From: Periplaneta americana
Lineage: Eukaryota > Arthropoda > Insecta > Blattodea > Blattidae
Assembly: GCF_040183065.1 (NCBI RefSeq)
Contig: NC_091123.1
Coordinates: forward strand, 15,008,501-15,072,500
Direction: 5' to 3'
Length of the DNA stretch: 64,000 nt
How positions within the stretch are numbered: the first letter of the stretch is position 1; each line of letters begins with the position of its first letter. Positions 1 through 10,460 of the stretch are shown here, piece after piece. The notes under the pieces were generated by a model. The model was given only the letters and a program-made list of their open reading frames with translations. It did not search any database and was not told the DNA's origin. A program made the position numbers and the translations under genes.

Positions 1-104
1 CGACAGCAGCTAAAACAGTAAAAACGCTATGTAAATCGTAATTTCCGCCACAAAATCCGTCACCCGTCGAAGCCCTTCTTTTCCCGTCCGCTACGTTGAG
101 TAGT

Positions 105-160
105 TTATTTTATTTTTATTTTATTGGGTTATTTTACGACGCTGTATCAACATCTATACT
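105..160 (-). mobile_element. SINE family 1, 3' tail fragment
   Basis: The short motif reading (on the minus strand) GATACAGCGTCGTAAAATAA is the tail seen at the ends of the better-preserved SINE copies near 4300 and 5480. It is followed by an A/T-rich tail. The tRNA-like head is missing, so this is only a 3' fragment. The rest of 1-395 shows nothing I can name. Confidence 0.45.
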
Positions 161-395
161 TGGGAAGGTCTATGTTGGCAGAGCTACCTGATGTCTTGGG
201 AAGGGTCAGGGAGGGTGAGTTGAACTAATCCTATGACATAGACACTTGTATAGAACAGCATTTCCTGTTTTTTTCCTCCCCTTCCCTCACCAGGACATCT
301 GGAAAGGTTGTCAGTGGTGGATGTTATTACAACTATGTGTTAACAACATTTTTCAGTGTAGTTTGAGAAGGCCCTTATAATAATTTATAATTAAA

Positions 396-1870
396 ATGTT
401 AGAAGTATCGTGCTTTATATTAGGCCTGCTTGTCCTACTGTTTGTGATTCTTGGTGTAGGAACAAGAGGAAAGCCACTGCAGTCTGACGCCATGGAAATA
501 GTGTGCAATGTACATAAGTTTTTCGTGGAGGAGTATGGTGCTTTGAAAGTCGGAAACCCTACAATAAACACAGTCGAAGTAGCAAAGCGAACTCCTGCTG
601 CGTATGGAGTATCTGAACGCACTGTTTACCGTATCCTAAATGAAAAGAGAGAAGCAGATGAATCAGGAAAAAAAGTGTCAACTCCGGGCAAAAAGCGGCC
701 GAAAAGAACTCCCACGAAAACCAATATAGACTCATTCACTGCGGCCGCCATCAAGAGACAGATTTACTCCTTGTACAAGACTGATTTTAGTCCCAGTGTG
801 GAAGATATTCGTGATGCTCTCGATAAGTCTGGGTTATTTTATGGCAGCAAATGGTTGGTGCGGTAAAGACTAAAAAAACTTAATTTCCGTTACGCTAAGA
901 ATAACTTCGGACGGAAGCTTCTGATAGAGAAACCCGACATAATTGCTAAGCGATTCCATTTCTTAAGGAGGATGCGCGACTTAAGAATAACCGGGCCGCC
1001 CTATCGTTTACCTAGACGAAACATGGATAAACATTAATCACACGAAGAGCAAAATTTGGATTTGTGACGATGGTGACATTTCTCTGAACGTGCCCTTAGG
1101 AAAAGGGGGACGATTTATTATTGTGCATGCTGGATCATCCTGTGGATTTATACCAGGAGCCTATCATAGTTTTAAGTCAAGAAATGAACGCCGTTAATTT
1201 CAAACATTGGTTCGAAAAGAAACTCCTTCCGAACATTCCACAAAACAGCATCATTGTAATGGACAACGCCTCTTACATTCTGTACAGCTCCCACTTTTGC
1301 ATCTTCTAAATCAGACATGCAGTCTTGGTTACGTCAGAACAACATAGAGTACGACCCAAAGGCGACAAAAATCGTATTGTACGACATAATAAAATTTTAA
1401 AAAGGAGAAAATGGTAAGGTACGAACTGGATACCTCAGCTCAAAGTGAACCACACCGGCGTACCGTAGTGTGACTGCCACCATGCCACTGCAATTTTAGT
1501 GTCATTGAGTTCATCTGGGCACAAGTGACAAATGATGTCGCTAAACATAATGTATCTTTCAAATCCAGTGAAGTCATAAAATTATTTGAAGAAGCGTTGT
1601 CCAAGTTCACGCCAGAGAATTGGAAAAATGCGTGTGAACATGTTAAAAAGGAAGAGGATTTTTTATTGGGAAAGGGATGGAATGATTGACAAAGCGGTGG
1701 ATCGTTTCGTAATAAGTTTGGACTCTGATAGTGATGACGATGACGGTGATGACAACATGGAAGTAGAAGTAGAAGAATCCGCCACTGCACATACAAATAG
1801 TTTTATGGAGTGTGTCTGTCTCTTGCCACCATCCCCCCCGCAGATGTCCGGTCAGCCACTGAGTGAGTGA
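396..1870 (+). pseudogene. Degenerate DDE transposase (IS630/Tc1/mariner-like)
   Basis: The N-terminal part (396-866) contains a helix-turn-helix-like segment (ERTVYRILNEKREADESGKK) and a basic stretch, as in insect DDE-superfamily endonucleases. In other frames further fragments follow in the correct order: YLDETWINI-like residues near 1010-1035, the motif IIVMDNASY near 1250-1275, an IEFIWAQV third-acidic-residue motif near 1510-1530, and an acidic C-terminus rich in D, S and E near 1715-1800. Several frameshifts and stops separate these pieces, so the gene is dead. The same N- and C-terminal signatures recur in a shortened form at 40977-41246. I could not place terminal inverted repeats. 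The order of motifs makes the superfamily call fairly safe; the exact family is not determined. Confidence 0.7.
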
Positions 1871-1925
1871 GAGGTAAGAAATATATCTTTCTCTGTCTAA
1901 ATTTCTCTGCCAACTAAAGAATTCT

Positions 1926-2160
1926 ATACTATAGGTTATTTAGCGTCTGAATGAAATGAAGGTGATAATGCCGGTGGTATGAGTCCGGGGTCCAGCACCG
2001 AAAGTTACCCAGCATTTGCTCGTATTGGGTTGAGGGAAAACCCCGGAAAAAAACCTCAACCAGGTAACTTGCCCCGACCGGGATTCGAACCCGGGCCACC
2101 TGGTTTCGCGGCCAGACGGGCTGACCGTTACTCCACAGGTGTGGACACGTTGAGTAATAG
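1926..2160 (-). mobile_element. tRNA-derived SINE, family 1
   Basis: Read on the minus strand it has a tRNA-like head with a Pol III B box (GGTTCGAATCC type) followed by a conserved body (CCGGGGTTTTCCCTCAACCC) and the end CAGACGCTAAATAACCT. Near-identical copies occur at 4122-4320 and 5025-5492. The final GATACAGCGTCGTAAAATAA tail is missing here. The tRNA-like part lacks a full cloverleaf, so it is not a tRNA gene. Confidence 0.8.
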
Positions 2161-2173
2161 TAGTAGGGTTTAA

Positions 2174-2498
2174 GAAGGGCGCGTCAGCTACTATGGCTAT
2201 TTGCGCCCTTATCTAAAATTGTTAATATAACAAATACATAAATAATATAATAATCAGAGTGCTAAAAGGACTAAAAAGCGTTGTCACGATGAAACGAGGC
2301 ACTCTACGTTGAAATTCCGTCACTTTTGACGGAACTTCCGTTCTGTTGGCAACACTGCTCGTAGCACATTATCTAGTGGCAGTGATTGCGTAACACCGCA
2401 CGACGATATCGACCATCCCTGCATGGCGCCTTTTACAAATTAAAAAGCCATTAATCCATGTGTTCCATTTTGTTACTGTCGCTAATAGGGCTACACGC
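2174..2498. other. Unassigned stretch
   Basis: AT-rich sequence after the SINE. I see no coding signal, terminal repeats or RNA gene in it. Confidence 0.4.
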
Positions 2499-2499
2499 A

Positions 2500-2556
<57 letters not shown>

Positions 2557-2570
2557 GAACACACACACAC
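2500..2570. repeat. (CA)n microsatellite
   Basis: About 50 bp of uninterrupted CA dinucleotides, then a slightly broken continuation. Open frames reading poly-TH or poly-VC here are artefacts of the repeat. Confidence 0.95.
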
Positions 2571-2571
2571 T

Positions 2572-2763
2572 TAGGATACTTACAAATGGCTTTCAGAGAA
2601 GGTTCGTTGCCGCCCTCACATAAGCCAGCCAATGATCCCTATCCTGAGCAACATTAATCCACTCCCTATCATATCCCAACTCCCTCAAATTCATTTTAAT
2701 ATTATCCTCCCATCTACGTCTTGGCCTCTCCAAAGGTCTTCTCCCCTCAGGTGTCCCAACTAA
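2572..2763 (-). mobile_element. LINE-A 3' end, piece 1 of a copy in three parts
   Basis: The minus strand encodes the C-terminal signature of the LINE-A reverse transcriptase (RPLERPRRRWEDNIKMNLRE, then DREWINVAQDRDHW). The 3' end faces left and carries the family's short CTTA-type tail. The copy stops at a TAA that is the target site of the next element. Its continuation, collinear in other LINE-A copies, is found at 5740-5984 and 7399-7740. Confidence 0.85.
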
Positions 2764-3839
2764 GGCCCGCAACACACTTGCAGAGTTTTCGCCAGCGAGA
2801 AATGTGTTGCGAGAAAATAAAAAAAATTGATAACATGTATTCAAATGGACGTCCACACACTGGAAGAGATTTCTCGCTCGAGGCAAAAACCTCGCGCGAG
2901 TTTCTCGCTGGAATCGGTAGCTCAGCGAATTTTCTTGACACATTTATCAAAGATGTTTGACATTTATACTCTTTATGACGATTGAATGTAGAAAAAGATA
3001 TCACAGGTGGCGATGAATTGTATTGTTTTTATTTGAAAATGAGGAAAGATAGCTGATAATTGCAGTCAGAAACTTACTGAACTTGTACGATGTCACCCGC
3101 AGACCTATTTATATGATACAAGGATGAAAACTATAAAAACACGAAACTTAAAGAAGTAATCTGGAAACAAATATCAGATTATCTGAAAATAAATAGGGCT
3201 ATATTTTATGTTGATGAGATTTAATAGTATTGATTAAATATTTGAAATAATGTATCTATATGTCTTAACAATTTACGTAATTTTAATCAGAATATAGCAA
3301 AGAATTCTCTATCATATCATGAATGGCAAAAAAAAAAAAAAAAAAAAAAAAAACTGTGGTCCATTGAACCTGAAACAACCCTTAAATGTATCATCATTCA
3401 AAACGAAACCAGTGTCCAAAACTCGCCCTTATTTTCGTAAGATACAATGTGATTTTCAGATATTTCTGGCTTTAATTTTAGGCCTACTTCTTCTTTTCAT
3501 GAACAAAATATATTCATGTAACTCCTTTCCTCATCATCTGAATACTCAGATTCAACAAAGCGTTCGTACGTAATTTGTAAAGTACGACAATATACTTACA
3601 GGTTATATATTTAAGTAGAGTACGACAATATACGTAAATACATAACCTATAATATTTCCCCCAACGAGTGATTACTATAATCAAAAAAATGCTTTCTGCA
3701 TGAAGGCAGTGCATAGATGATCATAGCGAGGTGTGATCTGTGATAGCGAGAACTCGCCAAGTGTGTGGAGGAAGTCTCTTCGCTTCTTTCTCGCAACACA
3801 TTTCTCGCTGGTGAAAACTCTGCAAGCGTGTTACGGGCC
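2764..3839. mobile_element. Harbinger-like non-autonomous TIR element, 1.08 kb
   Basis: The ends form an inverted repeat of about 50 bp: left GGCCCGCAACACACTTGCAG; the right end read in reverse complement is GGCCCGTAACACGCTTGCAG, and the match continues through TTTTC-CCAGCGAGAAATGTG. The element is flanked by TAA at 2761-2763 and 3840-3842. A 3-bp TAA duplication is typical of PIF/Harbinger. The inside holds an A-run (3329-3352) and no recognisable transposase. Confidence 0.8.
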
Positions 3840-4121
3840 TAAGGCGCAATTCACACAGAGAAGACGTAGACAGGACGTGGCTCGGACGTCGGGCGGAGAT
3901 ACGGCGCGGACATGACGGAGCAAAGCGTACTGAAGAGCCAAAAACCTTTGCGACACTTGGGCGTCGCACAGCTTTCGTAATGTCTTCTTTAGACGCTGAG
4001 GATGCCCTGGCTCTCATACAACTGGATAATATTAAAACAACAGAAAATATTTTGTGTCCATCCTTAGTGATTAAAAAAAGGAAGAATGTATGCCATATCT
4101 TATTTAGTTCATTTATTTTAT

Positions 4122-4320
4122 TTGGCCCGGGTTCGAATCCCGGTCGGGGCGCATTACCTAGTTGAGTTTTTTTCCGGGGTTTTCCCTCAACCCAATATCA
4201 GCAAATGTTGGGTAACTTTCGGTGGTGGACCCGGGACTCATTTCACCGGCATTATCATCTTCATATCATTCAGACGCTAAATAACCTGAAATGTTGATAC
4301 AGCGTCGTAAAACAACCCAA
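4122..4320 (+). mobile_element. tRNA-derived SINE, family 1
   Basis: B box GGTTCGAATCC, body TTTCCGGGGTTTTCCCTCAA, and the complete tail GATACAGCGTCGTAAAACAA. The 5' part of the tRNA-like head is truncated. It is oriented plus, inside the second Harbinger-like element. Confidence 0.85.
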
Positions 4321-4324
4321 CAAT

Positions 4325-4464
4325 TATTTTTATTTGTTATATTTATTTATTTATGCATGTTTATTTGTTTATTAATGTATGCATGTATTTATATATTCAT
4401 GCATTCATTTATGCATTTATTTATGCACTTATGCACTTATTTATGCATGCATTTATTTATTTTT
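4325..4464. repeat. Degenerate ATTT / ATGCATTT repeat
   Basis: Alternating TTTAT and ATGCAT units. It lies between the SINE tail and the 3' end of a LINE fragment, so it may be the decayed tail of either. Confidence 0.8.
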
Positions 4465-4990
4465 TAATTGTGGTAGAGTTAAGGCCATGAGACCTTCTCT
4501 TTCACACTACCAGAAGTGAAATACAGTATACATTGAAACAGTGCAACGTAGTAATATTTAAATATAAAATCGTTATCATGAACATTAATTATCTTACATA
4601 CTGTATAATGAAATATCGACTAAACACGATACATAATTATTTACAATTTATATCCTATTGCCACTTTATAATAGGCCTAAATGGCAATTTATACAAATAC
4701 ATAGAATAACCTATTAAATTCGGCTAACACTCACAAATCAATTCCATGTAAAAGTATGTAATTTTAAATTGATTAACTGTTCGGCAATCCCTGATATGAC
4801 GAGGTAAGGAGTTCCACAGTGACACGATGAAAGAGGATGAATGGAAAGAGGTACGGTGACTAAGAATAGATAAAAAGTCTGATGCTGATTCCGCAAAGTT
4901 GTAAGATATTCAAAGTGAGTTCTCAGATATTTTGGAGTAGAAGCTGTGATGAAAGAATTGAAAATGTATCCCGACCATTTCCAGAATTTT
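4465..4990 (-). mobile_element. LINE-C (CR1/Jockey-like) 3' region fragment
   Basis: The left end, GTAGAGTTAAGGCCATGAGA then CCTTCTCTTTC, is the reverse complement of the LINE-C 3' end found at 16315-16375 and 37375-37425. The following AT-rich sequence fits its 3' UTR, and 4770-4810 resembles a decayed C-terminal RT region (a WNSLP-like motif). No intact frame remains. Confidence 0.5.
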
Positions 4991-5024
4991 TATATAATGT
5001 CCCACCAATGTTTCTATACCATAT

Positions 5025-5492
5025 TAACGGTTAGCGCGTCTGGCCGCGAAATCAGGTAGCCCGGGTTCGATTCCCGGACGGGGAAGTTACCTGGCTGAGG
5101 TTTTTTTCCGGGGTTTTCCCTCAACCCAATATGAGCAAATGCTGGGTAACTTTCGGTGCTGGACCCCGGACTCAATTCACCGGTATTATCACCTTCATCT
5201 CATTCGGACACCAAATGAACAGTTCAGAGCACAAGTGGTGTAAGTCAAAAATGGGTAATGAGGATTAAAGTAAACATTCTGTAAAATACAGCGCAAAGTA
5301 GCAATTAATATTTAATTTATTTAAACTATTAGTAGTCAGTGGATAGCAAGAAGCACATATTAATTACTACTTTGAGCTGTATTTTACAGAATTTTTATTT
5401 TAAACCTCATTACCCAATTTTAACTTACACCACTTTTGCTCTGAACAGCTCAAATAACCTAAGATGATGATAAAGCGTCGTAAAATAACCAC
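5025..5492 (+). mobile_element. tRNA-derived SINE, family 1, split by a MITE
   Basis: This is the best-preserved head of the family: GGTTAGCGCGTCTGGCCGCG, B box GGTTCGATTCC, body, and after the insertion the tail AAATAACC..AAAGCGTCGTAAAATAACC. The element at 5217-5450 interrupts it; CAAAT at 5212-5216 is repeated at 5451-5455. Confidence 0.85.
5217..5450. mobile_element. Palindromic (foldback) MITE, 234 bp
   Basis: The two arms of about 70 nt are near-perfect inverse complements (left GTTCAGAGCACAAGTGGTGT, right arm reverse complement GTTCAGAGCAAAAGTGGTGT). The centre is a short AT-rich loop. It is flanked by a probable 5-bp duplication CAAAT. No coding capacity. The superfamily is not determined. 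Confidence 0.75.
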
Positions 5493-5739
5493 CTAAAATA
5501 AAAAAAATAAAATATACCATATTAAACCATCTCTTCACAAATTGAATATCAAATTCAAAATCGTCGCTTTGAAGGACCACTCGTGACTCGAAAGAGGCGA
5601 AACGCAGACTTCGAAGTGGCGTGCCCCCATCCTGTCCTCTCTGTGTGCACTGATACATTTGTTTACATGGGACAGATTCGAAAAGTCATCATATCTCCGC
5701 CCCATGCCTGAGCCACTCCTTCTCTGTGTGAATTGCGCC

Positions 5740-5984
5740 TAACACTCAAAGTGCATTTCTTGATTCACCCATACGTGCTACATGTCCTTCCGATCTCAAA
5801 CGTCTAGATTTAATGTTCATAATTATCTTAGGTGAAGAATATAATGTGTGCATGTCCACGTCGTGTGACTTTCTCCGTACTCCTGTAAATTCATTCCACT
5901 TAATATTTTTCTAACCACCTTATTCCTGTCTCTAAGTGAGAGTCCAAGTTTCACAACCATACTGAACAACTTGTAATATAACTG
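5740..5984 (-). mobile_element. LINE-A fragment, piece 2 of the split copy
   Basis: Resumes at the TAA target exactly where piece 1 stopped: the sequence TAACACTC..TGCATTTCTTGATTC corresponds to TAACACTCTATATGCATTTC of other copies. It contains decayed frames for the RLRWAGHVARM region. It ends at TTGTAATATAACTG, which is repeated at 7399-7412 where piece 3 begins. Confidence 0.85.
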
Positions 5985-6540
5985 AACTAGTGGCTTGTGC
6001 AGCAAATGCTGCTGCAAACCAAGTTCGTTAGATGTTCAAATAAAGATTTTTCAGATTTATTTTCAATGAAGAATACTTGTCTTTTTGATAGTTATTTGCT
6101 TCCATAATAATGAACATACTCCCTCTGAATGGATTTTTTAGGACAAATACTTTTTCTTGAACCTATCCAACTTCAGTTTTTGAGTTTCAACGCGAAAACG
6201 CAAGTATCAATGTCAGGACGATAGCAGTAGTGGTGTCAGTATTTCAGGTCATTGTGGATTGTAGGCAAAAGTTAAAAAAACGTCAGGTTTGCTAAGCTTT
6301 CGAACAATAGCATTTTCGTATAGCTGCTGCATGTAGAACTTGAAATGTAGAGCGTAAAATCATTTTATCCTACTAAGAGATCTTGCTGAAATGATCTGGA
6401 GACTACAACATTTTCTAGGCCTCTTATTTTATCAGTAAGTAATACCTCTTTATCTTTCCTTAGGAACTGTAATTTTTGCGGTCTCTCGAGCCAATACTGA
6501 AGGCAATGACACATATCAATATCTACTCTACACCGCCAAT

Positions 6541-6629
6541 ACTTACTTACTTACTGGCTTTTAAGGAACCCGGAGGTTCATTGGCGCCCTCACATAAGCC
6601 CGCCATTGGTCCCTATCCTGAGCTACATC
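6541..6629 (-). mobile_element. LINE-A, short 3' fragment
   Basis: CTTACTTACTTACTGGCTTT followed by the AAGGAACCCGGAGGTTCATT end seen in other copies; about 90 bp, severely 5'-truncated. Confidence 0.85.
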
Positions 6630-7159
6630 GCCATTAAATATATGTAAAAGACCCAACCCCACTGGTTTAATAAGTATAAAAATATTTGATTTTTAATAAC
6701 AGTATTATTATCTTACTTAAGTTTTGTAGTTATATATAGCAGTCACTCAGTAAATTATAGAAATGAAGATCTAAATTAAGATATTCTCTACATTTACTTA
6801 CATAACCTCAAAACGTTTCACTTTCATGTCATCAATATAACATCAATATTATGTACAACTAATGAAGAATAGACGCATCATGATATTAACTATAATAATA
6901 TTTAATTTCTAATGGTAATAATGTCATCAAACCACCTCAAGTTTCGTAGATTTGAATATCCAATACACAGCTGTACTCAGAAAATTATACACTGCAGAAT
7001 CATTTTTTAATAACAAATTGAATTGAGCTCTAAATATGTCGGCAATCCTGCAGGTCATGGCCTTCGTGTAATAGCCTATTTATTGTAGTGTGTGTTTTGT
7101 TCTGAAATTCAATCAAGTCGGCCGTGATTCAATAAAATTAGTTCTCAAAACTGACAACA

Positions 7160-7250
7160 GATGGATTTTACCAGCGCTCTACCAACTGAGCTACCCGGGA
7201 ACTCCACCCGACACCGTCTCAACTTTTCCCTTTATATCCACACAACTCGC
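7160..7250 (-). mobile_element. tRNA-like SINE head fragment
   Basis: On the minus strand GGGTAGCTCAGTTGGTAGAG matches a tRNA A-box region, followed by CGCTGG. No B box or acceptor stem closes it, so it is read as a SINE piece rather than a tRNA gene. Confidence 0.45.
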
Positions 7251-7398
7251 GTGGGCTGACGAAACGTCAGAGACCCACATCGAGTGCACACAATCTCTGT
7301 GTGACTTGGAATTGTGGTTTTCTGTTAACGTACACAGTGACGTATATATTATGCAAATCTAGTCTTTCAGGTAAAGCTCCCTGTGAAGCAGATTTGCA

Positions 7399-7740
7399 TT
7401 GTAATATAACTGTTTTATAAATTCTAACTTTCAGTTTTTTGAAAGCAGACTCGATGACAAAAACTTTTTAACCGAATAATAGCAAGCATTTCCTATATTT
7501 ATGTTGCGTTTACTTTCCTCCCGAGTGTCATTTAGGCCTATATCTATTACTGTTGCTCCAAGATATTTGAATTTTTCCAATTCTTCAAGGGATACATTTC
7601 CAATTTTTATATTTCCGTTTCGTGCTATGTTCTGGTCCCTAATAGTTTGTGGATTTTCCCCTAACATATTCACTTCATCAGCAAAGACAAGCAGCTGGTT
7701 AACACATTCAATTCCAAACCCTCCCTGTTTTTCTGGACTT
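7399..7740 (-). mobile_element. LINE-A fragment, piece 3 (near the RT active site)
   Basis: The minus strand encodes [10 protein letters not shown], then [13 protein letters not shown] and NACYYSVKKFLSSSLLSKN, the segment just downstream of the YADD motif in the 21107-21966 copy. The copy is 5'-truncated at about the position of YADD. A stretch is deleted in the middle, between the IRDQ and NIARNG segments. Confidence 0.85.
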
Positions 7741-8012
7741 TCCTATTGGCGAAGGTGATAGTGCATCTTCTTGCTTTAGCCCGCAGTGAATTAGGAAAGC
7801 ATCAGACTGAAACTGACTTATACAGACTCTGCTGTGTTTCACTGAGACATATTTTAATTAATCAAACTAGTTTTTTGAGAATAACAAATTCAATAAGAAT
7901 ATTATATAATACACATACACTGATGTCCTGTAATGTTCAAACATGAGAGGGGCAACCAAGGCATAAAAAATGTAATCTTATTTCATATGAAAAACTAATT
8001 GCAACTAATGTA

Positions 8013-8395
8013 CAGTAGTGACAAAAAAACCGGACCGATCCTTGTAGCTGATTTCAGAGCTTTGTTCATAGTGACAGCACGATAGACTGGTAACTAATAC
8101 TTTCGTGGTTCGAATCCTGCCTGGGAAGGAAACTTTTTTTGTTTCTTATTCAAATTTATTCCCAATACTTTTCGATTGCATCGATATTTTACTACTTAAT
8201 TAACTTATTATTCCCAGAACATGAATTTTACCAGCTTATTTTCCGATGGCTTTCGAAATGGGCTACGTCAGCAGTCGAAACTACAACAATTTCAATAGAT
8301 TACTCGCTATCTTGTGAATGCGAACGTGGCATGCGCAGTGGCTCATTTCGGAGACTTTGATTATTCCGTCGGTCCGGTTTTTTTTGCCACTACTG
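8013..8395. mobile_element. Tc1/mariner-like MITE with a tRNA-like core
   Basis: The ends are inverted repeats: CAGTAGTGACAAAAAAACCG on the left, and CAGTAGTGGCAAAAAAAACC on the reverse complement of the right, continuing to GGACCGA. TA flanks both sides (8011-8012, 8396-8397). Inside is a B box, GGTTCGAATCC, at 8107-8117 followed by a T-run, as in a SINE. There is no transposase. Confidence 0.8.
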
Positions 8396-8670
8396 TACAT
8401 TCTTAAGCGGTTAAAACATGAGTGAAGGAGAGCGAATATTTTATAACAAGGTGGAACAAATACGACAAGCCTCCTCTGTTACATATTGATTTTGTGTAAA
8501 TCGGCGCATACCGAGAGAACATTGAGGTCATTATTTGTGGAATTAAAACAGAAACCGTTATGAAACAAAATGTGCTTACTAAGATAGGAGATCGATACGA
8601 CGTTTATATATTAAAATAGCGGATGGAGGAAGACAAAATAGAAATTTTCAATTGTCATTTTTACACAACA

Positions 8671-8784
8671 CAGAACTGCACGTATTGTATTCTTCACCTG
8701 ACATAATTAGGACCATTAAATCCAGACGTTTGAGATGGGCAGGGCATGTAGCACGCATGGGCGAATCCAGAAATGCATATAGAG
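8671..8784 (+). mobile_element. LINE-A fragment interrupted by hAT (5' part)
   Basis: Matches the AATCCAGACGTTTGAGATGG region coding RLRWAGHVARMGESRNAYR. It is cut after ATATAGAG and resumes at 9755. Confidence 0.85.
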
Positions 8785-9754
8785 CATACATGGGCACAAT
8801 TTTCGGTTACGTGAGTCACTCGATTTGAAATAGTTTGTTTAGTAGGAGAGGAGACTGCAGAGTAGGATGGGAAATATAAACTGCTGTGACCTGCGTCACC
8901 TTATCGTAATCGCTAAGGCGGTCAGTGGCGAATTATTAGGAAAGCGCTTGGTTAACTTGAGAGACTCGAAAACTTTTATTCAATTTGGCAAATTAATTCG
9001 GCAGCTTTAATCATAAACCTCTTTACTATTTCTCAATCATAGAATTGATTTAAATCACAGGCGAGAAATTGCGTAACTAGCCAATAATATTCCATCACGT
9101 TGTCTACGTTTATTTTCTTGAATATTCTGGCGTTTCGCAAGATTACTTAATAGATTTGCACGTTCTCGACCTACAGTAAAATAATTTCAGAAAATCATAT
9201 TTCATTTTCTACTCACGTTTGATATTTTTTTTTATAAATTTCTTTTGGAAACAATACGTACAAACAGCATTTAATTCCTCGTACCTTTTAATGCAGCGTG
9301 TTTAAGGTATAATATCGTATTTAGTATACTATGCAAATGTTAAGATAATAAATTTTCTTCGGAATAGTACGAAAAATAACATTTAATTTATCTTACCTTC
9401 TAATTCAGCATGTTCTTTATGACATAAGGAGAATGTCGTTGTATATTAAATTTATTAATGCCTAATAGGATTTTCAAGCATAACATACATCGTATGTTCT
9501 CCCCTTCTAAACAGCAAAAAAACTCTTCCTCCCATTTCTCATGAAATAATCGTTTTCTAACGCGTACACACTGCTTTGATAATGCCATTATGCCACCAAT
9601 GATATTTCTTATGAAACTGATATAGAACCTACCCACGCCTAGGAGCTACGTGAGGGAGGAACGGGGACTGTGAAGATGATGTCACTCAGAGCGATAAGCT
9701 CTGTGAAGGTCAGTGAGGCACTAATTCTCAAGTGAGGCACGATGCCCGTTTATG
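8785..9754 (-). mobile_element. hAT-like element, 970 bp
   Basis: Flanked by an exact 8-bp duplication ATATAGAG (8777-8784 and 9755-9762) that is single in uninterrupted LINE-A copies. The short imperfect terminal repeats are CATACATGGGCA and, on the reverse complement of the right end, CATAAACGGGCA. An 8-bp duplication with short TIRs is the hAT signature. The minus strand carries a BED-finger-like remnant, but no transposase core is visible, so the element is non-autonomous. Confidence 0.85.
9400..9636 (-). pseudogene. BED-type zinc-finger remnant of a hAT transposase
   Basis: An open frame of 78 residues. Residues about 28-78 read RKRLFHEKWEEEFFCCLEGE, then a CxxC pair (RCMLC), then NIQRH. 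This matches the spacing of the BED finger at the start of hAT transposases related to ZMYM/GTF2IRD2-type proteins (KWxxEYFF..CLIC..NxxRH). The second histidine region is decayed and no catalytic domain follows. It lies inside the hAT-like element bounded at 8785-9754, which supports the call. Confidence 0.6.
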
Positions 9755-9992
9755 ATATAGAGTGTTAGTTGGGAGGCCGGAAGGAAAAGGACCTTTAGGG
9801 AGGCCGAGACGTAGGTGGGAAGATAATATTAAAATGGATTTGAGGGAGGTGGGATATGATGATAGAGAATGGATTAATCTTGCACAGGATAGGGACCAAT
9901 GGTGGCTTATGTGAGGACGGCAATGAACCTCCGGGTTCCTTAAAAGCCATTAAGTAAGTAAGTAAGTAAGTAAGTAAGTACGTAAGTAAGTC
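9755..9992 (+). mobile_element. LINE-A 3' end with (TAAG)n tail
   Basis: Continues the copy interrupted at 8784, codes the RPRRRWEDNIKMDLREVGYD region and ends in AAAAGCCATTAAGTAAGTAA with about ten TAAG/TACG units. The tail shows that this family ends in a tetranucleotide repeat rather than poly-A. Confidence 0.9.
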
Positions 9993-10429
9993 ATAGTATA
10001 AGAAATATCCTTGGCTAACAGGGTGCTCTGACACAAATAAGTTATATTGTTAGTATTCTGTTTGGGGGTGAACATTAGTGGTCATCATCTTCCTCTGGAG
10101 TCTGTGTCACAAAAAAGTTTTAATTTTTCTTTTGACATTCGTGGAAGATATTTTGTATACAAGTAATAGAGTACGGCCACTCGACAATATTGAATGGTGC
10201 ACGGGTTTGCAGTTGTGTGTAAGTTCTTGGGGATATTTTTCTGAAAGCAAATTGTGACAATTTTACAAGTTGGGAAAACACACCTTCCCATAAGTAACTG
10301 TTTATGGTTGTAGAAGCATTCCTGATACATACTGTGTAATGCTAGTGGTAAAAGATTGCAATAACTCTACATACAGTATAAAAAAACGTACAGTACTAAC
10401 ATAATGTACAGAACTTCGTATTTTCTCTG

Positions 10430-10460
<31 letters not shown>

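Larger units (their letters stand above)
3843..5739. mobile_element. Second Harbinger-like TIR element hosting SINEs
   Basis: Left end GGCGCAATTCACACAGAGAA, right end its perfect inverse complement, with a weaker match continuing inward (GTGGCTC..GGGCGGAGAT). It is flanked by TAA at 3840-3842 and 5740-5742, sharing its left TAA with the preceding element. A short open stretch at 3980-4080 (starting MSSLDAEDALALIQLDN) could be the start of a Harbinger-type nuclease, but it runs into the SINE insertion. Later insertions inside it are a SINE (4122-4320), a LINE 3' fragment (4465-4990) and a second SINE with its own MITE (5025-5492). Confidence 0.8.
5985..7398. other. 1.4-kb insertion with 14-bp target duplication
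   Basis: The sequence TTGTAATATAACTG occurs on both sides (5971-5984 and 7399-7412) and is single in intact LINE-A copies, so this block is an insertion into the LINE. A 14-bp duplication suggests retroposition. It contains a short LINE-A 3' fragment and a tRNA-like segment; the remainder (6009-6540, 6630-7090) is AT-rich and unrecognised. Confidence 0.6.
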
